Assembly (NCBI GenBank): GCA_046598395.1
Contig: JBKJIQ010000009.1
Location: 1 to 64,000 of the forward strand
Direction: 5' to 3'
DNA from: JAENVU01 sp046598395
Lineage (GTDB): Bacteria > Actinomycetota > Acidimicrobiia > IMCC26256 > JAENVU01
Length of the DNA: 64,000 nt
Part shown: piece by piece, positions 42,570 through 50,146 of the stretch
How the letters are laid out: each line of letters opens with the position of its first letter
Numbering within the stretch: the first letter of the stretch is position 1
Made by a program: the position numbers and the translations under genes
Notes under the pieces: model-generated
What the model saw: only the letters and a program-made list of their open reading frames with translations
Told to the model about the DNA's origin: nothing
Databases searched by the model: none

Positions 42570-42589
42570 ACCCGGGCGCGTCGCGAGTC

Positions 42590-43906
42590 CTATGCGGCCG
42601 TCACGGCGAGGACTTGCCAATCGCCGGGGAGACCCTTGAGTTCGTGGCGGCCGCGGTCGGTGAACTCGATTCCGGATCCGAGCGTGAGATCACGGACTGT
42701 GGAAGACACCAGCACCTCGCCGGGGCCGGCAAGCGAACCGATGCGAGCACCGAGGTGCACCGCGATCCCGGCAACATCGTCACCGCGTAGTTCGCACTCT
42801 CCGGTGTGTAGCCCGGCCCGGAGTTCGAGGCCGATATCGGCCACCGCGCGACCCATTGCTTGCGCACAACGCACCGCGCGCGCCGGACCATCGAACACCG
42901 CGAGGAAGCCATCGCCCGTCGACTTCACCGCACGGCCGCGAGCGGACGTGATCTCGCGACGAGCGATCGCGTCGTGGCGATCTAACAGTGCTCGCCATTG
43001 GGCATCGCCCAGCCCCGCCGCTCGTTCCGTGGAGCCGACGATGTCGGTGAAGAGCACCGTCGCCAACACGCGATCCGGCTCGGCTTCTCGGCGTTCACCG
43101 GTCAGAAACTCCGAGAGGATCGGCGACGCGGCCGCGCTCTCCGGACCCAAGTGCACATCTCCCGGCAGCTCCACGAGGCGCGCGCCAGGGATGTGCTCGG
43201 CCACGTACCGGCCGCGACTGATCGGAACCACCGGGTCCCCCACGTGATGGAACACCAGGGTGGGGACGTCGATCACCGGGAGCACCTCACGGACGTCAAT
43301 CGCCAGGTTGTGGCGCATCAGCTGAGCGGCCATGTGCGGGGTGCACGCGCTGCGTTCGTACCGAGCCAGTTCCGATCGATCGACCGTCCCAGGCTCGCTT
43401 TGGAGAAACATGCTGATGACGTCGCCCGTTCCCCACCTGGTTTCGATCGACTCCACGAACGCATCGACTTGGTCTTCGGCCATCCCCGAATAGTCCGGCG
43501 CGGCCAGAATCCGGGCGAAGGTGCCGAACAACGTGAGCGCCGTGACCCGCTCGGGATAGGTGGCCGCGAACATGATCGCCATCGGTCCACCTTCCGACAC
43601 CCCGTAGAGCGCGGCACGGTCGAGCCCTGCTGCGTCCATCACCGCCCGGATGTCGTCCATGCGATCCTCGACGCTGCCCAGGCCGAGGCCGCGGTCTGAA
43701 AGCCCGGTCCCCCGCTTGTCGAACATCACCGTGCGCGCGTATTCGCCGCTCTCCTCGAACTGCTTCGAGATCGGGAGGTCCCACATCAGGTCAAGGTGCG
43801 TGACAAATCCTGGAACGATCACCAGGTCCACGGGTCCGTGGCCATACATGGCGTACGCGATCGAGAGATCTCCGCTCTTCGCGTACTTCACCTCGGGTCG
43901 GAACAT
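42590..43906 (-). CDS. Alpha/beta-hydrolase fused to a class III nucleotide cyclase
   Basis: A 438-aa two-domain protein. Residues 1-270 form an alpha/beta hydrolase with nucleophile S104 (YGVSEGGPMA) and catalytic His in GDVHLGPE. Residues 280-438 form a class III adenylate/guanylate cyclase domain: VLFTDIVGSTERA with metal Asp D288, and STGDGFLAVFDGP with D332. Such fusions are known in actinobacteria. The cyclase would make cyclic AMP or GMP, possibly under control of a ligand bound or hydrolysed by the N-terminal domain. It starts directly after the stop of the enoyl-CoA hydratase gene. A cyclic-nucleotide-binding protein is encoded at 58.5 kb. Confidence 0.9.
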   Translation of the reverse strand: MFRPEVKYAKSGDLSIAYAMYGHGPVDLVIVPGFVTHLDLMWDLPISKQFEESGEYARTVMFDKRGTGLSDRGLGLGSVEDRMDDIRAVMDAAGLDRAALYGVSEGGPMAIMFAATYPERVTALTLFGTFARILAAPDYSGMAEDQVDAFVESIETRWGTGDVISMFLQSEPGTVDRSELARYERSACTPHMAAQLMRHNLAIDVREVLPVIDVPTLVFHHVGDPVVPISRGRYVAEHIPGARLVELPGDVHLGPESAAASPILSEFLTGERREAEPDRVLATVLFTDIVGSTERAAGLGDAQWRALLDRHDAIARREITSARGRAVKSTGDGFLAVFDGPARAVRCAQAMGRAVADIGLELRAGLHTGECELRGDDVAGIAVHLGARIGSLAGPGEVLVSSTVRDLTLGSGIEFTDRGRHELKGLPGDWQVLAVTAA

Positions 43907-44689
43907 CTAGCGACCTTTCCAGACCGGGCTGCGCTTCTCCGCGAATGCGGCCACACCCTCGGCGGCGTCTTCGGATTGCGTGTGGATGGTGAGCGCACTT
44001 TGCAGGTAGTCGAGCGCGGCGTCGGCCTCCATCCCCAGCACGCGGTAGAACGCGTCTCGCCCCCACCGCAGGACGAGCGGCGACTTCGATGCCAACGCCG
44101 AGGCGAACTCGTTGACGGCAATGTCGAGCTCGGCCACCGGCACGACTCGGCTTACGAACCCGAGCCGCTGTGCTTCTTCGGCGCCCACCCGGCGTCCGGT
44201 CATCTGGAGTTCGAGCACCGTCTTGGGTGGCATCGAACGCAACATCGGGACGGTGATCATGTAGGGCCAGAGCCCCACGTTCACTTCCGGCGTACCAAAC
44301 TGGGCGTCGTCGGCCGCGATCACCACATCGCAAGCGAGCGCGAGACCGAACCCGCCGGCGAGCGCGAATCCACGGACCCGAGCGATGGTCGGCTTGCCCA
44401 GTGCCCACAGTTCGCGAAACAGCTCCGCGAGTAGCCCGCGTCCATCATGGGCAGCAGCCGCACCGGCGTTCTCGGCAATCCCGCTGAGATCGGCACCAGC
44501 GCAGAACGCCTTCTCGCCTGCGCCAGTGAGTACCACTACCCGCACGGCGTCGTCGGCCTTGGCCGCGGCCACGGCGTCACGGAGTCCCTGCATCACGCCG
44601 TACGACATCGAGTTGCGCAGCTCGGGCCGGTTGATCGTCACTCGGGCGATCGCTCCATCCACCTCGTAGAGCACCTCTGCATCAGCCAT
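43907..44689 (-). CDS. Enoyl-CoA hydratase/isomerase family protein
   Basis: A 260-aa crotonase-family protein. Oxyanion segments GAGEKAFCAGADLSGI and RVRGFALAGGFGLALACDVV are clear, and the C-terminus AEGVAAFAEKRSPVWKGR is typical. Position-specific acids suggest an enoyl-CoA hydratase, but isomerase cannot be excluded. The ATG at 44689 lies 7 nt after TAGGCT and lacks a Shine-Dalgarno, so the transcript is likely leaderless and continues into the cyclase gene. It differs from the paralogue at 35201-35974. Confidence 0.87.
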   Translation of the reverse strand: MADAEVLYEVDGAIARVTINRPELRNSMSYGVMQGLRDAVAAAKADDAVRVVVLTGAGEKAFCAGADLSGIAENAGAAAAHDGRGLLAELFRELWALGKPTIARVRGFALAGGFGLALACDVVIAADDAQFGTPEVNVGLWPYMITVPMLRSMPPKTVLELQMTGRRVGAEEAQRLGFVSRVVPVAELDIAVNEFASALASKSPLVLRWGRDAFYRVLGMEADAALDYLQSALTIHTQSEDAAEGVAAFAEKRSPVWKGR

Positions 44690-44742
44690 CGCCCGCAGCC
44701 TATGTGCGCCCGCCGGCGGGCACCCTTGACTACCGTGCGGGG

Positions 44743-45396
44743 GTGCTTGTCTACGCTGTCGCGCTGTTGGTCGCGGTGGCCGTGGTCATCGTCACCGATG
44801 GCACTTTCACCCGTCTCGCCGAGGTCAGCTTCGAGCGGGCCTGGCTCCTCGCCGCGGGGCTCGGACTCCAGATACTCGTCGACGTCATCAACCTTCCCCC
44901 ATCCCGCTACGACGATGTCGGCTTTGGGATTCTGCTGCTCTCCTACGTTGCGGTGCTCGGCTTCATCGCGTCGAACATTCGGACGCGCGGCATCCTGGTC
45001 ATCGGCATTGGAATCGCGTTGAACGTGTTCGTGATCGCACTCAACGCGGGAATGCCATACCACGTGGTCGACGGCCTGCCGCGCGAGACCACAGTGAAAC
45101 ACCGGCCCGAACGATCCACGGATCTGTTACCGGTCCTCTCCGACCGATTCGCGACCGGATCACCATTCCGCGCCGCGATCTCCATCGGCGATCTCGTCCT
45201 GTTCGCGGGCATCGTGGAACTCGCGTACGCCGGGAGCCGACGCGCCCGCCGGTCCTCGCGAGCACGTGACCAGAATGCTCCAACTCGTTACGTCGACCTG
45301 CCGGTGGCCGAGGAATCGGATGGCGTAATCGACTTGCGGGAACCTCAGGCCGACGCGACCACGCGCTCGAGCGCGACGAGCACCCTCGGGTCATAG
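44743..45396 (+). CDS. DUF5317 family membrane protein
   Basis: A 217-aa integral membrane protein with about five helices. The family core is LNVFVIALNAGMPYHV. GLPRETTVKHRPERSTDLLPVLSD precedes the last helices and is typical of DUF5317. The C-terminal 50 residues are hydrophilic. The function of the family is unknown; it is often found beside HD-domain membrane proteins in actinobacteria, as here. The GTG start is 6 nt after TACCGT. The end overlaps the convergent HD gene by 52 nt. Confidence 0.75.
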   Translation: MLVYAVALLVAVAVVIVTDGTFTRLAEVSFERAWLLAAGLGLQILVDVINLPPSRYDDVGFGILLLSYVAVLGFIASNIRTRGILVIGIGIALNVFVIALNAGMPYHVVDGLPRETTVKHRPERSTDLLPVLSDRFATGSPFRAAISIGDLVLFAGIVELAYAGSRRARRSSRARDQNAPTRYVDLPVAEESDGVIDLREPQADATTRSSATSTLGS

Positions 45397-46457
45397 AGGA
45401 ACCCGGGACCGGAGTACAACGCGTCGATCGCCGCGTCCGATGCCATCCCGTCAACGCCGGCGAGGTCGTCGTACGCGCTGACTACCTTCAGGATCTGACC
45501 ACCAAGGCTCACGGTGTCGGTCGCCAAGATGTCACCGGCAGCAGCAAGATCGGTTTGGCGCAGAATCTGCGCGCCGGTATCCGCAACCTCGTGCGGTTCG
45601 ATCGGGACCTCGCGCATTTCTGGTGCGTCGAGACACAGGTGCCCGAGATGATGCAACAAGGCGGCCGCTCGCAGGTCATCGAGCTCTCGGCGCCGAAGCC
45701 CGAGTGCGTCGCCAACTCGCTCGGACACCTCCGCCACCCGCGCGGCATGTCCGGTCCGGGCCAGCCCCGCCATCTCCGGGACCAGCGACAACGCCTCGAT
45801 GGTCTGGGCCGACGTGCGGCTGATCACGGCCAATCGCTCGAACGAATACCAAGCGGCGAGCAGCGGTATCGAGAACAACGCCACGCCCCAGAGCCCCACG
45901 CTCTTATGCCCCTCGACCGCTCGGAAGCCGATCGCCATCAACATCCCGGACGCGATGAGCGCCAGGTCGGCACCACCGATCGGCGGCAATCGGTTCGAAC
46001 GCAAGAACGCGGGCAGCTCGTGTACCACCAACATCGTGACCGAGGCCGCCGCCAGCACGGTGAGAATCCAGGGAGTCGGAGTGAGCAACTCGAGCGGATG
46101 CAGGACCAAGTAGACCGCCAGCCCCGCCAGCCCCGCACCCGCGTGCTCAAAGCTGCGCCTGGCTCGTGCGGCGACCGTTGCATCGCCGCGGAGCGGGACG
46201 ACCACCACCTCGGCGATCGCGATCGCAGCGAGACATTCGGCCGCCGGGAAGGACCGGATGAGCACGAGCATGAAGGCGTAGGCGAGCGGGATCGAGCCGC
46301 GGTGGCGCGGCCGCAGCACCACGAGCTCTCCGACGGCGGCGGCGGTCGCCAGTGCCGCCAACCCAGTGATCGGACCTCCCGGTGCGACCGATTCGGCCAC
46401 GGCCGCGGTGATGGCACCGAGCGCCACCAACGCGAGCACCCTTGCCCCGAGGCTCAT
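45345..46457 (-). CDS. Membrane protein with a degenerate HD domain
   Basis: A 370-aa protein. Residues 1-215 are hydrophobic with about six or seven helices. The C-terminal part resembles an HD phosphohydrolase (RTGHAARVAEVSERVGDALGL, then AALLHHLGHLCLDAPE). The metal-binding HD pair is changed to HH and the following Lys to His, so phosphodiesterase activity is unlikely and a sensory or structural role is more plausible. It overlaps the upstream HD-GYP-like gene by 4 nt (ATGA). The two proteins have the same architecture, so one probably arose by duplication. Confidence 0.8.
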   Translation of the reverse strand: MSLGARVLALVALGAITAAVAESVAPGGPITGLAALATAAAVGELVVLRPRHRGSIPLAYAFMLVLIRSFPAAECLAAIAIAEVVVVPLRGDATVAARARRSFEHAGAGLAGLAVYLVLHPLELLTPTPWILTVLAAASVTMLVVHELPAFLRSNRLPPIGGADLALIASGMLMAIGFRAVEGHKSVGLWGVALFSIPLLAAWYSFERLAVISRTSAQTIEALSLVPEMAGLARTGHAARVAEVSERVGDALGLRRRELDDLRAAALLHHLGHLCLDAPEMREVPIEPHEVADTGAQILRQTDLAAAGDILATDTVSLGGQILKVVSAYDDLAGVDGMASDAAIDALYSGPGFLYDPRVLVALERVVASA

Positions 46458-47809
46458 GGCGTCACCGTCGATTCCGGTGCGATGGTCGCGGATCCGTCCG
46501 GCAACAGATCGCCGAGACCGGCTGAGCCCACCTTGCCCCTGGGAGCATTCACGTGATGGACATACAGCTCGTGGCCTCGACCGTGGACCTCGCCGCGGCG
46601 GCGCAGTGAGGCGATGAGCGCGTCCACCACTCGCGGATGGAACTGGCGTCCTGAGTTCTTCCGCAACTCCGCGAACGCAATGTCCTGGCTGAGCGCGCGC
46701 CGGTACGAACGCGTCGACGTCATCGCGTCGTAGGCATCGGCAACGGCAACGATGTGCGGCTCGATGGGCTGACCTCGGTCATCGGCCACCGGCGAGAAGT
46801 GCGATGCCTCGCTCGTGGCACTCGGCGCAACCGGCGCGAGGAAATCGATGCGAGTGAGAATCTCAACCGACACGTCTTCGTGCTTGCGCACGGTGTCGAA
46901 CTCCTCCGCGGTGAGCTTTCCCGGCTTGTTCAGCAGGTGGTTCGGAACGACGAGCTTGCCGACATCGTGCATGAGCGCGGCGAGGCGCAGCCGCTCGAGC
47001 CGGCTCGGCGGGATTCCCAACTCGAGGCCGATGTACTGCGCGTACTCGGCCACCCGCTCGGCATGTCCGGCGGTGTACGGGTCTTTCGCTTCGAGCGCGC
47101 CCACCAGGATTCGCACCGTCGCTTCATGGGAACGCTTCAACGCGAGGTACGACGAGTAGGCCTGGCGGGCGACGAGGATCGGCACCAAGAACAACGGCAC
47201 CAGGGCCAGTTCGTAGTCGAGGTAGAGCAGGCCCAGGAATACACCGAGCAACGCGAACGGGTAATACACGAGGTATTCACGGCTCGCGACGAGCATCACA
47301 TCGCGGAATCGTTGACCCGTGGCAAGGACCACGACGGTAGAAACCAGCAGAACGTTGACCACTGAGTACACCAGCGCGGTCGGCAGCGCCGCGGCCAGCA
47401 GCAGCGCGGGTGATGCCGTGCCACTCCCGGTGGTCGCCCAGAACACCGCGGCCGATGAGACGGCCGCCAATGCGAACATCGAACAGTTGAACAAGAGCTT
47501 GCGCCACTCGCGAATCTGCGGCAGATAAATACCGCCGGCGAAGCCGACGAGGAACACGCCGAGCGCGCTCTGGTCCGATCGGAACACGACCATCGACGCC
47601 GTGCAGAGCATCACCCCTGCACTCGAACCAAGCTCGGGGGTGAGATCGGTGAGCTGGTTCTCGGAGAACAGGTGCAAGAGCGCCAACGCGGCCAGGGCGG
47701 TGAGCGGCGGGACGGGCCCGCGCGCACCGAGGATTATCGCAACCCCCGCGGCGAGGACCGCGAGCCCCACGGAAAAGGCGGTGACCTTCGATTCCCTTTG
47801 CCACTTCAT
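46454..47809 (-). CDS. Membrane HD-domain phosphohydrolase (HD-GYP-like)
   Basis: A 451-aa protein. Seven or eight membrane helices occupy residues 1-215. The HD domain follows: AGHAERVAEYAQYIGLELG, ALMHDVGKLVVPNHLLNKPG, and the metal-binding IVAVADAYDAMTSTRSYRRAL. The HD pair and DVGK are intact. Where HD-GYP proteins have HHHERxDGxGYP, this one has SHFSPVADDRGQPIEPH, so the GYP loop and two of its histidines are absent. It may still hydrolyse a nucleotide, but cyclic di-GMP specificity is uncertain. ATG 47809 or GTG 47833 could be the start. A 28-aa gene precedes it. Confidence 0.85.
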   Translation of the reverse strand: MKWQRESKVTAFSVGLAVLAAGVAIILGARGPVPPLTALAALALLHLFSENQLTDLTPELGSSAGVMLCTASMVVFRSDQSALGVFLVGFAGGIYLPQIREWRKLLFNCSMFALAAVSSAAVFWATTGSGTASPALLLAAALPTALVYSVVNVLLVSTVVVLATGQRFRDVMLVASREYLVYYPFALLGVFLGLLYLDYELALVPLFLVPILVARQAYSSYLALKRSHEATVRILVGALEAKDPYTAGHAERVAEYAQYIGLELGIPPSRLERLRLAALMHDVGKLVVPNHLLNKPGKLTAEEFDTVRKHEDVSVEILTRIDFLAPVAPSATSEASHFSPVADDRGQPIEPHIVAVADAYDAMTSTRSYRRALSQDIAFAELRKNSGRQFHPRVVDALIASLRRRGEVHGRGHELYVHHVNAPRGKVGSAGLGDLLPDGSATIAPESTVTP

Positions 47810-47863
47810 GAGAGTTCCCAGTTGGGCCGACACGGCAAGACCTCAGCGCGGATTACGCGTGGA

Positions 47864-47950
47864 CTACTTCCACCTGACTGCACCGCCGGCAAGCAGCAGT
47901 GCGGCCGCGCTGGACATAAGCAGTGCGACACGGATGTAGACCTTCTTCAT
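47864..47950 (-). CDS. 28-aa hydrophobic peptide upstream of the HD genes
   Basis: The frame reads MKKVYIRVALLMSSAAALLL, then an AGGAVRWK tail. It is a basic start, one hydrophobic segment and a basic end, so either a membrane micropeptide or a leader peptide. The AAGAAGG ribosome site is one of the strongest in this stretch. It is placed in the loop of a hairpin whose 3' arm ends right at the ATG. The stop precedes the HD-GYP-like gene by about 55 nt. It may be a true small membrane protein or a translated leader that controls the genes downstream. Confidence 0.55.
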   Translation of the reverse strand: MKKVYIRVALLMSSAAALLLAGGAVRWK

Positions 47951-48090
47951 GAGAGATCACCTTCTTTACGAATGATCCTCTCTGGCGGTCCGCTGTGGTG
48001 CTTCCAGAGGGCAACGCTTCGCTCGCGGGACTCCTCAGTCCCGATGCGCCAAGGCCTTGCCGTCTCGATCCAACCCGGGGTGCCCTCCTT
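47951..48090 (-). ncRNA. Candidate structured 5' leader RNA with alternative stems
   Basis: Upstream of the 28-aa gene the minus-strand RNA can form a long-range stem (48081-48088 with 48006-48013, 8 bp) enclosing a perfect hairpin (48026-48043). Its 3' arm overlaps one arm of a second stem (48004-48009 with 47980-47985). That stem in turn overlaps a third (47973-47982 with 47951-47959) which exposes AAGAAGG in its loop next to the ATG. The three stems compete in order, as in a riboswitch or attenuator. I could not match it to a known riboswitch class by eye. Confidence 0.45.
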
Positions 48091-48322
48091 CTCTTGCGTC
48101 TGGTGGTATCGCGCCTCTTGGCATCGACAGATACCAGGGGTTGCTGTAGAGCGACAGCGGTCACCCTAGGGCGACGATCACCGCGTTTCTGCACATTGCC
48201 ATCATTGGCAACATCTGGCTCATTGGCAACAGGATCTTCCCACGATCCGCCGACCGTGCGCAATGGGGCTGTTGGGGAATACCACCAATCGTGGTCAGTC
48301 GGGTCCTAGGCTCGATCGGACG
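48091..48322. other. Gene-free stretch with repeats between divergent units
   Basis: Together with the leader, this makes a gap of about 370 nt with no gene. TTGCCA-TCAT-TGGCAA (48196-48211) is an inverted repeat. CATTGGCAACA occurs twice, at 48203-48213 and 48221-48231, 18 nt apart. These elements could bind a regulator of the gene at 48323 or of the HD operon. Confidence 0.5.
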
Positions 48323-49009
48323 ATGGAGCACACGATGGACGAAACCCTCGAAAACCCCGCCGGCGACGACCAAATCCTGGAACTCGAACGCGAGTTGTGC
48401 CGCCTGCCGGAAGTTTCTGCTGCCAGAGTCGTCACCGACGACATCGGCCGGCCAACCGAAGTCCACATCCTGGCCAATTCCGCCAAGCACGCCAAACAGG
48501 TCGTGCGCGACATTCAGTCGGTGGCGCTGGCCAGCTTCGGGATCGAACTCGACCGCCGAATTGTATCGGTGGTGCAACTCAACGGCGATGGCAACGAACG
48601 GATCGACCTCACCGCGCCGGCTGCCCCCGACCGAGCGATGCTCGTCGATGTGGTTTCCGAGGTCACCGGGCTCCGCAGCCTGGTCAGGGTCACCCTCACG
48701 AGGGGTGAGAACGAAGCAGTTGGATTCGCCGAAGGTTCGGTGGCGTCAAGCGCACGGCATCGGCTCGTTGCCGTGGCCACCGTCGACGCGTTGCGCCAGC
48801 TGCAGAAAACCGCAGAGTGTCTCGACGTCGACAGCGCACAGATTGTGCGCGTTGGTATCCACGACGTTGCCATCGTGACGATCGTGTTCGTGATCCCGCC
48901 GGCCGAACAGATGGTGTCGGGGTCCGCGATCATCCGCGATCATCAGGACAATGCGGCGATCGTGCGCGCCGTGCTCGATGCCACCAACCGTCGCCTCGCC
49001 GGCCTCTGA
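48323..49009 (+). CDS. Conserved-looking protein of unknown function (228 aa)
   Basis: A cytoplasmic protein without membrane helices. Residues 15-90 form an alpha/beta unit: LERELCRLPEVSAARVVTDDIGR, then VHILANSAKHAKQVVRDIQS, then SFGIELDRRIVSVVQL. This pattern recalls small domains in actinobacterial hypothetical proteins. The second half is another alpha/beta domain with an Asp/Val-rich end. No catalytic motif is evident. It is divergent from the HD-domain membrane proteins and shares the repeat-rich upstream region, so a role in the same signalling system is possible. MDETLEN at 48335 is an alternative start. Confidence 0.75.
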   Translation: MEHTMDETLENPAGDDQILELERELCRLPEVSAARVVTDDIGRPTEVHILANSAKHAKQVVRDIQSVALASFGIELDRRIVSVVQLNGDGNERIDLTAPAAPDRAMLVDVVSEVTGLRSLVRVTLTRGENEAVGFAEGSVASSARHRLVAVATVDALRQLQKTAECLDVDSAQIVRVGIHDVAIVTIVFVIPPAEQMVSGSAIIRDHQDNAAIVRAVLDATNRRLAGL

Positions 49010-49019
49010 GCCAAGCCTC

Positions 49020-49841
49020 TCAGCGGGTGCCGCCGAGGCGGCGCCCGAGCAGCGTCACGAGGTCACACGCCGCTTCCACGTCGTGCACGCGCAGAACGTC
49101 CGCGCCGTATTCGATCGACAGGGTGAGGTATGCGTGCATCCGATGGGTGACGGCCTTGCGCGGCACGGGAATCAACACCGGCTCCCCCGCGGTGCGCAGC
49201 GCACCCATCGCCCGGATCGTGGAAAGTTGGAGCTGCCCATAGGCCTCGTAGTCGCTGCGATAGTTGATCGACAGACCCGGGTCCACGAGTATCGGCCCGG
49301 TGACTCCAGCGGCGCGCAGCTCCACCACCCGCGCCCGCAATCCATCGGCGACGAGTTCCGGGCGGCCGGCTTCCAGCGCGCGATACCCCACCTCGAGCGG
49401 ATTCGCCCCTTCGATATGCATCGCCACCGCGCCCGCGCCGGAATCCCGCACGAGCTCGACCATGGCCGGGTCCGCCAGGCCACCGGTGTCGTTCACGATC
49501 GCGGCTCCCGCGGCCACCGCGGCCACCGCGACCTCCGGCTTCCAGGTATCGACTGAAACGACGAACCCATCGGCCACGAGGAGCTCCAGAGCCGGCAGCA
49601 TGCGCTCGATCTCCTCGTGGGGAGTGAGGGGCGCGTTTTCGAAATGACTCGACTGCGCACCCAGATCGATGATCGAAGCCCCGAGGCTTCGGTATTCCCG
49701 GGCCCGCTGCAAGGCCTCGGCCGGTGAGCCCACCACCGAATGGGCCACGCGTGACTCCGGCGACAGGTTCACCACGGCCATCACATGGGTGATCTCCGGT
49801 CCGAACTCGAGTGACGCTGCGGGTCCTGGCACGGCGCGCAT
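49020..49841 (-). CDS. Divergent dihydropteroate synthase-like protein
   Basis: A 273-aa TIM-barrel protein related to FolP. It keeps SVDTWKPEVA, IVNDTGG and a VDPG segment. The pterin and p-aminobenzoate motifs are altered: NVTPDSFSDGG is replaced by VVNLSPESRVAHSVVG, DIGGESTRPG by DLGAQSSHFEN, and the SRK loop by VPRKAV. Classical FolP activity is therefore doubtful; FolP-like paralogues without synthase activity are known in mycobacteria. It may bind a pterin or act in another C1 reaction. The gene converges with the unknown 228-aa gene 10 nt away. Confidence 0.75.
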   Translation of the reverse strand: MRAVPGPAASLEFGPEITHVMAVVNLSPESRVAHSVVGSPAEALQRAREYRSLGASIIDLGAQSSHFENAPLTPHEEIERMLPALELLVADGFVVSVDTWKPEVAVAAVAAGAAIVNDTGGLADPAMVELVRDSGAGAVAMHIEGANPLEVGYRALEAGRPELVADGLRARVVELRAAGVTGPILVDPGLSINYRSDYEAYGQLQLSTIRAMGALRTAGEPVLIPVPRKAVTHRMHAYLTLSIEYGADVLRVHDVEAACDLVTLLGRRLGGTR

Positions 49842-49860
49842 CCTACGTAGAGTCGACCCG

Positions 49861-50145
49861 ATGAAATCCGACCCGGAATCGCCACGCGAGTCTGACCCGG
49901 TGTTGATCCGACGGGCGCGTATTGCGGCTCAGGTCAAGCTCGCCAAACGCATCGGCTACTCCGGACTGCTCGTGGCCATCCTGGCGTTCGGCGTGGAGAT
50001 CATCACCGAGTTCACCGGGACCCTCTCGACCGTGGCCGCGATCGGCTTGGCGGTAGGGATCGTGGTACTCCCCATCCCTATCGTGTTGGGCTACGGAGTG
50101 ATGGCCGCCAACCGCGAAGATCGAGGCGGCGGCAGCTTCCACTGA
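49861..50145 (+). CDS. Small two-helix membrane protein (94 aa)
   Basis: A protein with a polar N-terminus (MKSDPESPRESDPVLIRR), then two membrane helices (about 35-52 and 60-83) and a short charged tail. It resembles small hypothetical membrane proteins of actinobacteria; no function is known. The ATG is 7 nt after TAGAGT, fitting a leaderless promoter, and the gene is divergent from the FolP-like gene. Its 3' end approaches the remains of a dipeptidase gene on the other strand. Confidence 0.65.
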   Translation: MKSDPESPRESDPVLIRRARIAAQVKLAKRIGYSGLLVAILAFGVEIITEFTGTLSTVAAIGLAVGIVVLPIPIVLGYGVMAANREDRGGGSFH

Positions 50146-50146
50146 C

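Noticed and set aside
48022..48050. CTGAGGA ... GAA resembling a hammerhead ribozyme core on the minus strand
   Set aside because: The sequence between the two core pieces cannot form stem II, and the same bases make a better simple hairpin. No matching cleavage triplet with stems I and III was found.
47951..48090. A cyclic di-GMP riboswitch (GEMM) upstream of the HD operon
   Set aside because: GACGGCAAGGCC and a GGCA/TGCC pairing recall GEMM, but the order and spacing of the conserved GCAAA and the second helix do not fit. Kept only as an unassigned structured leader.
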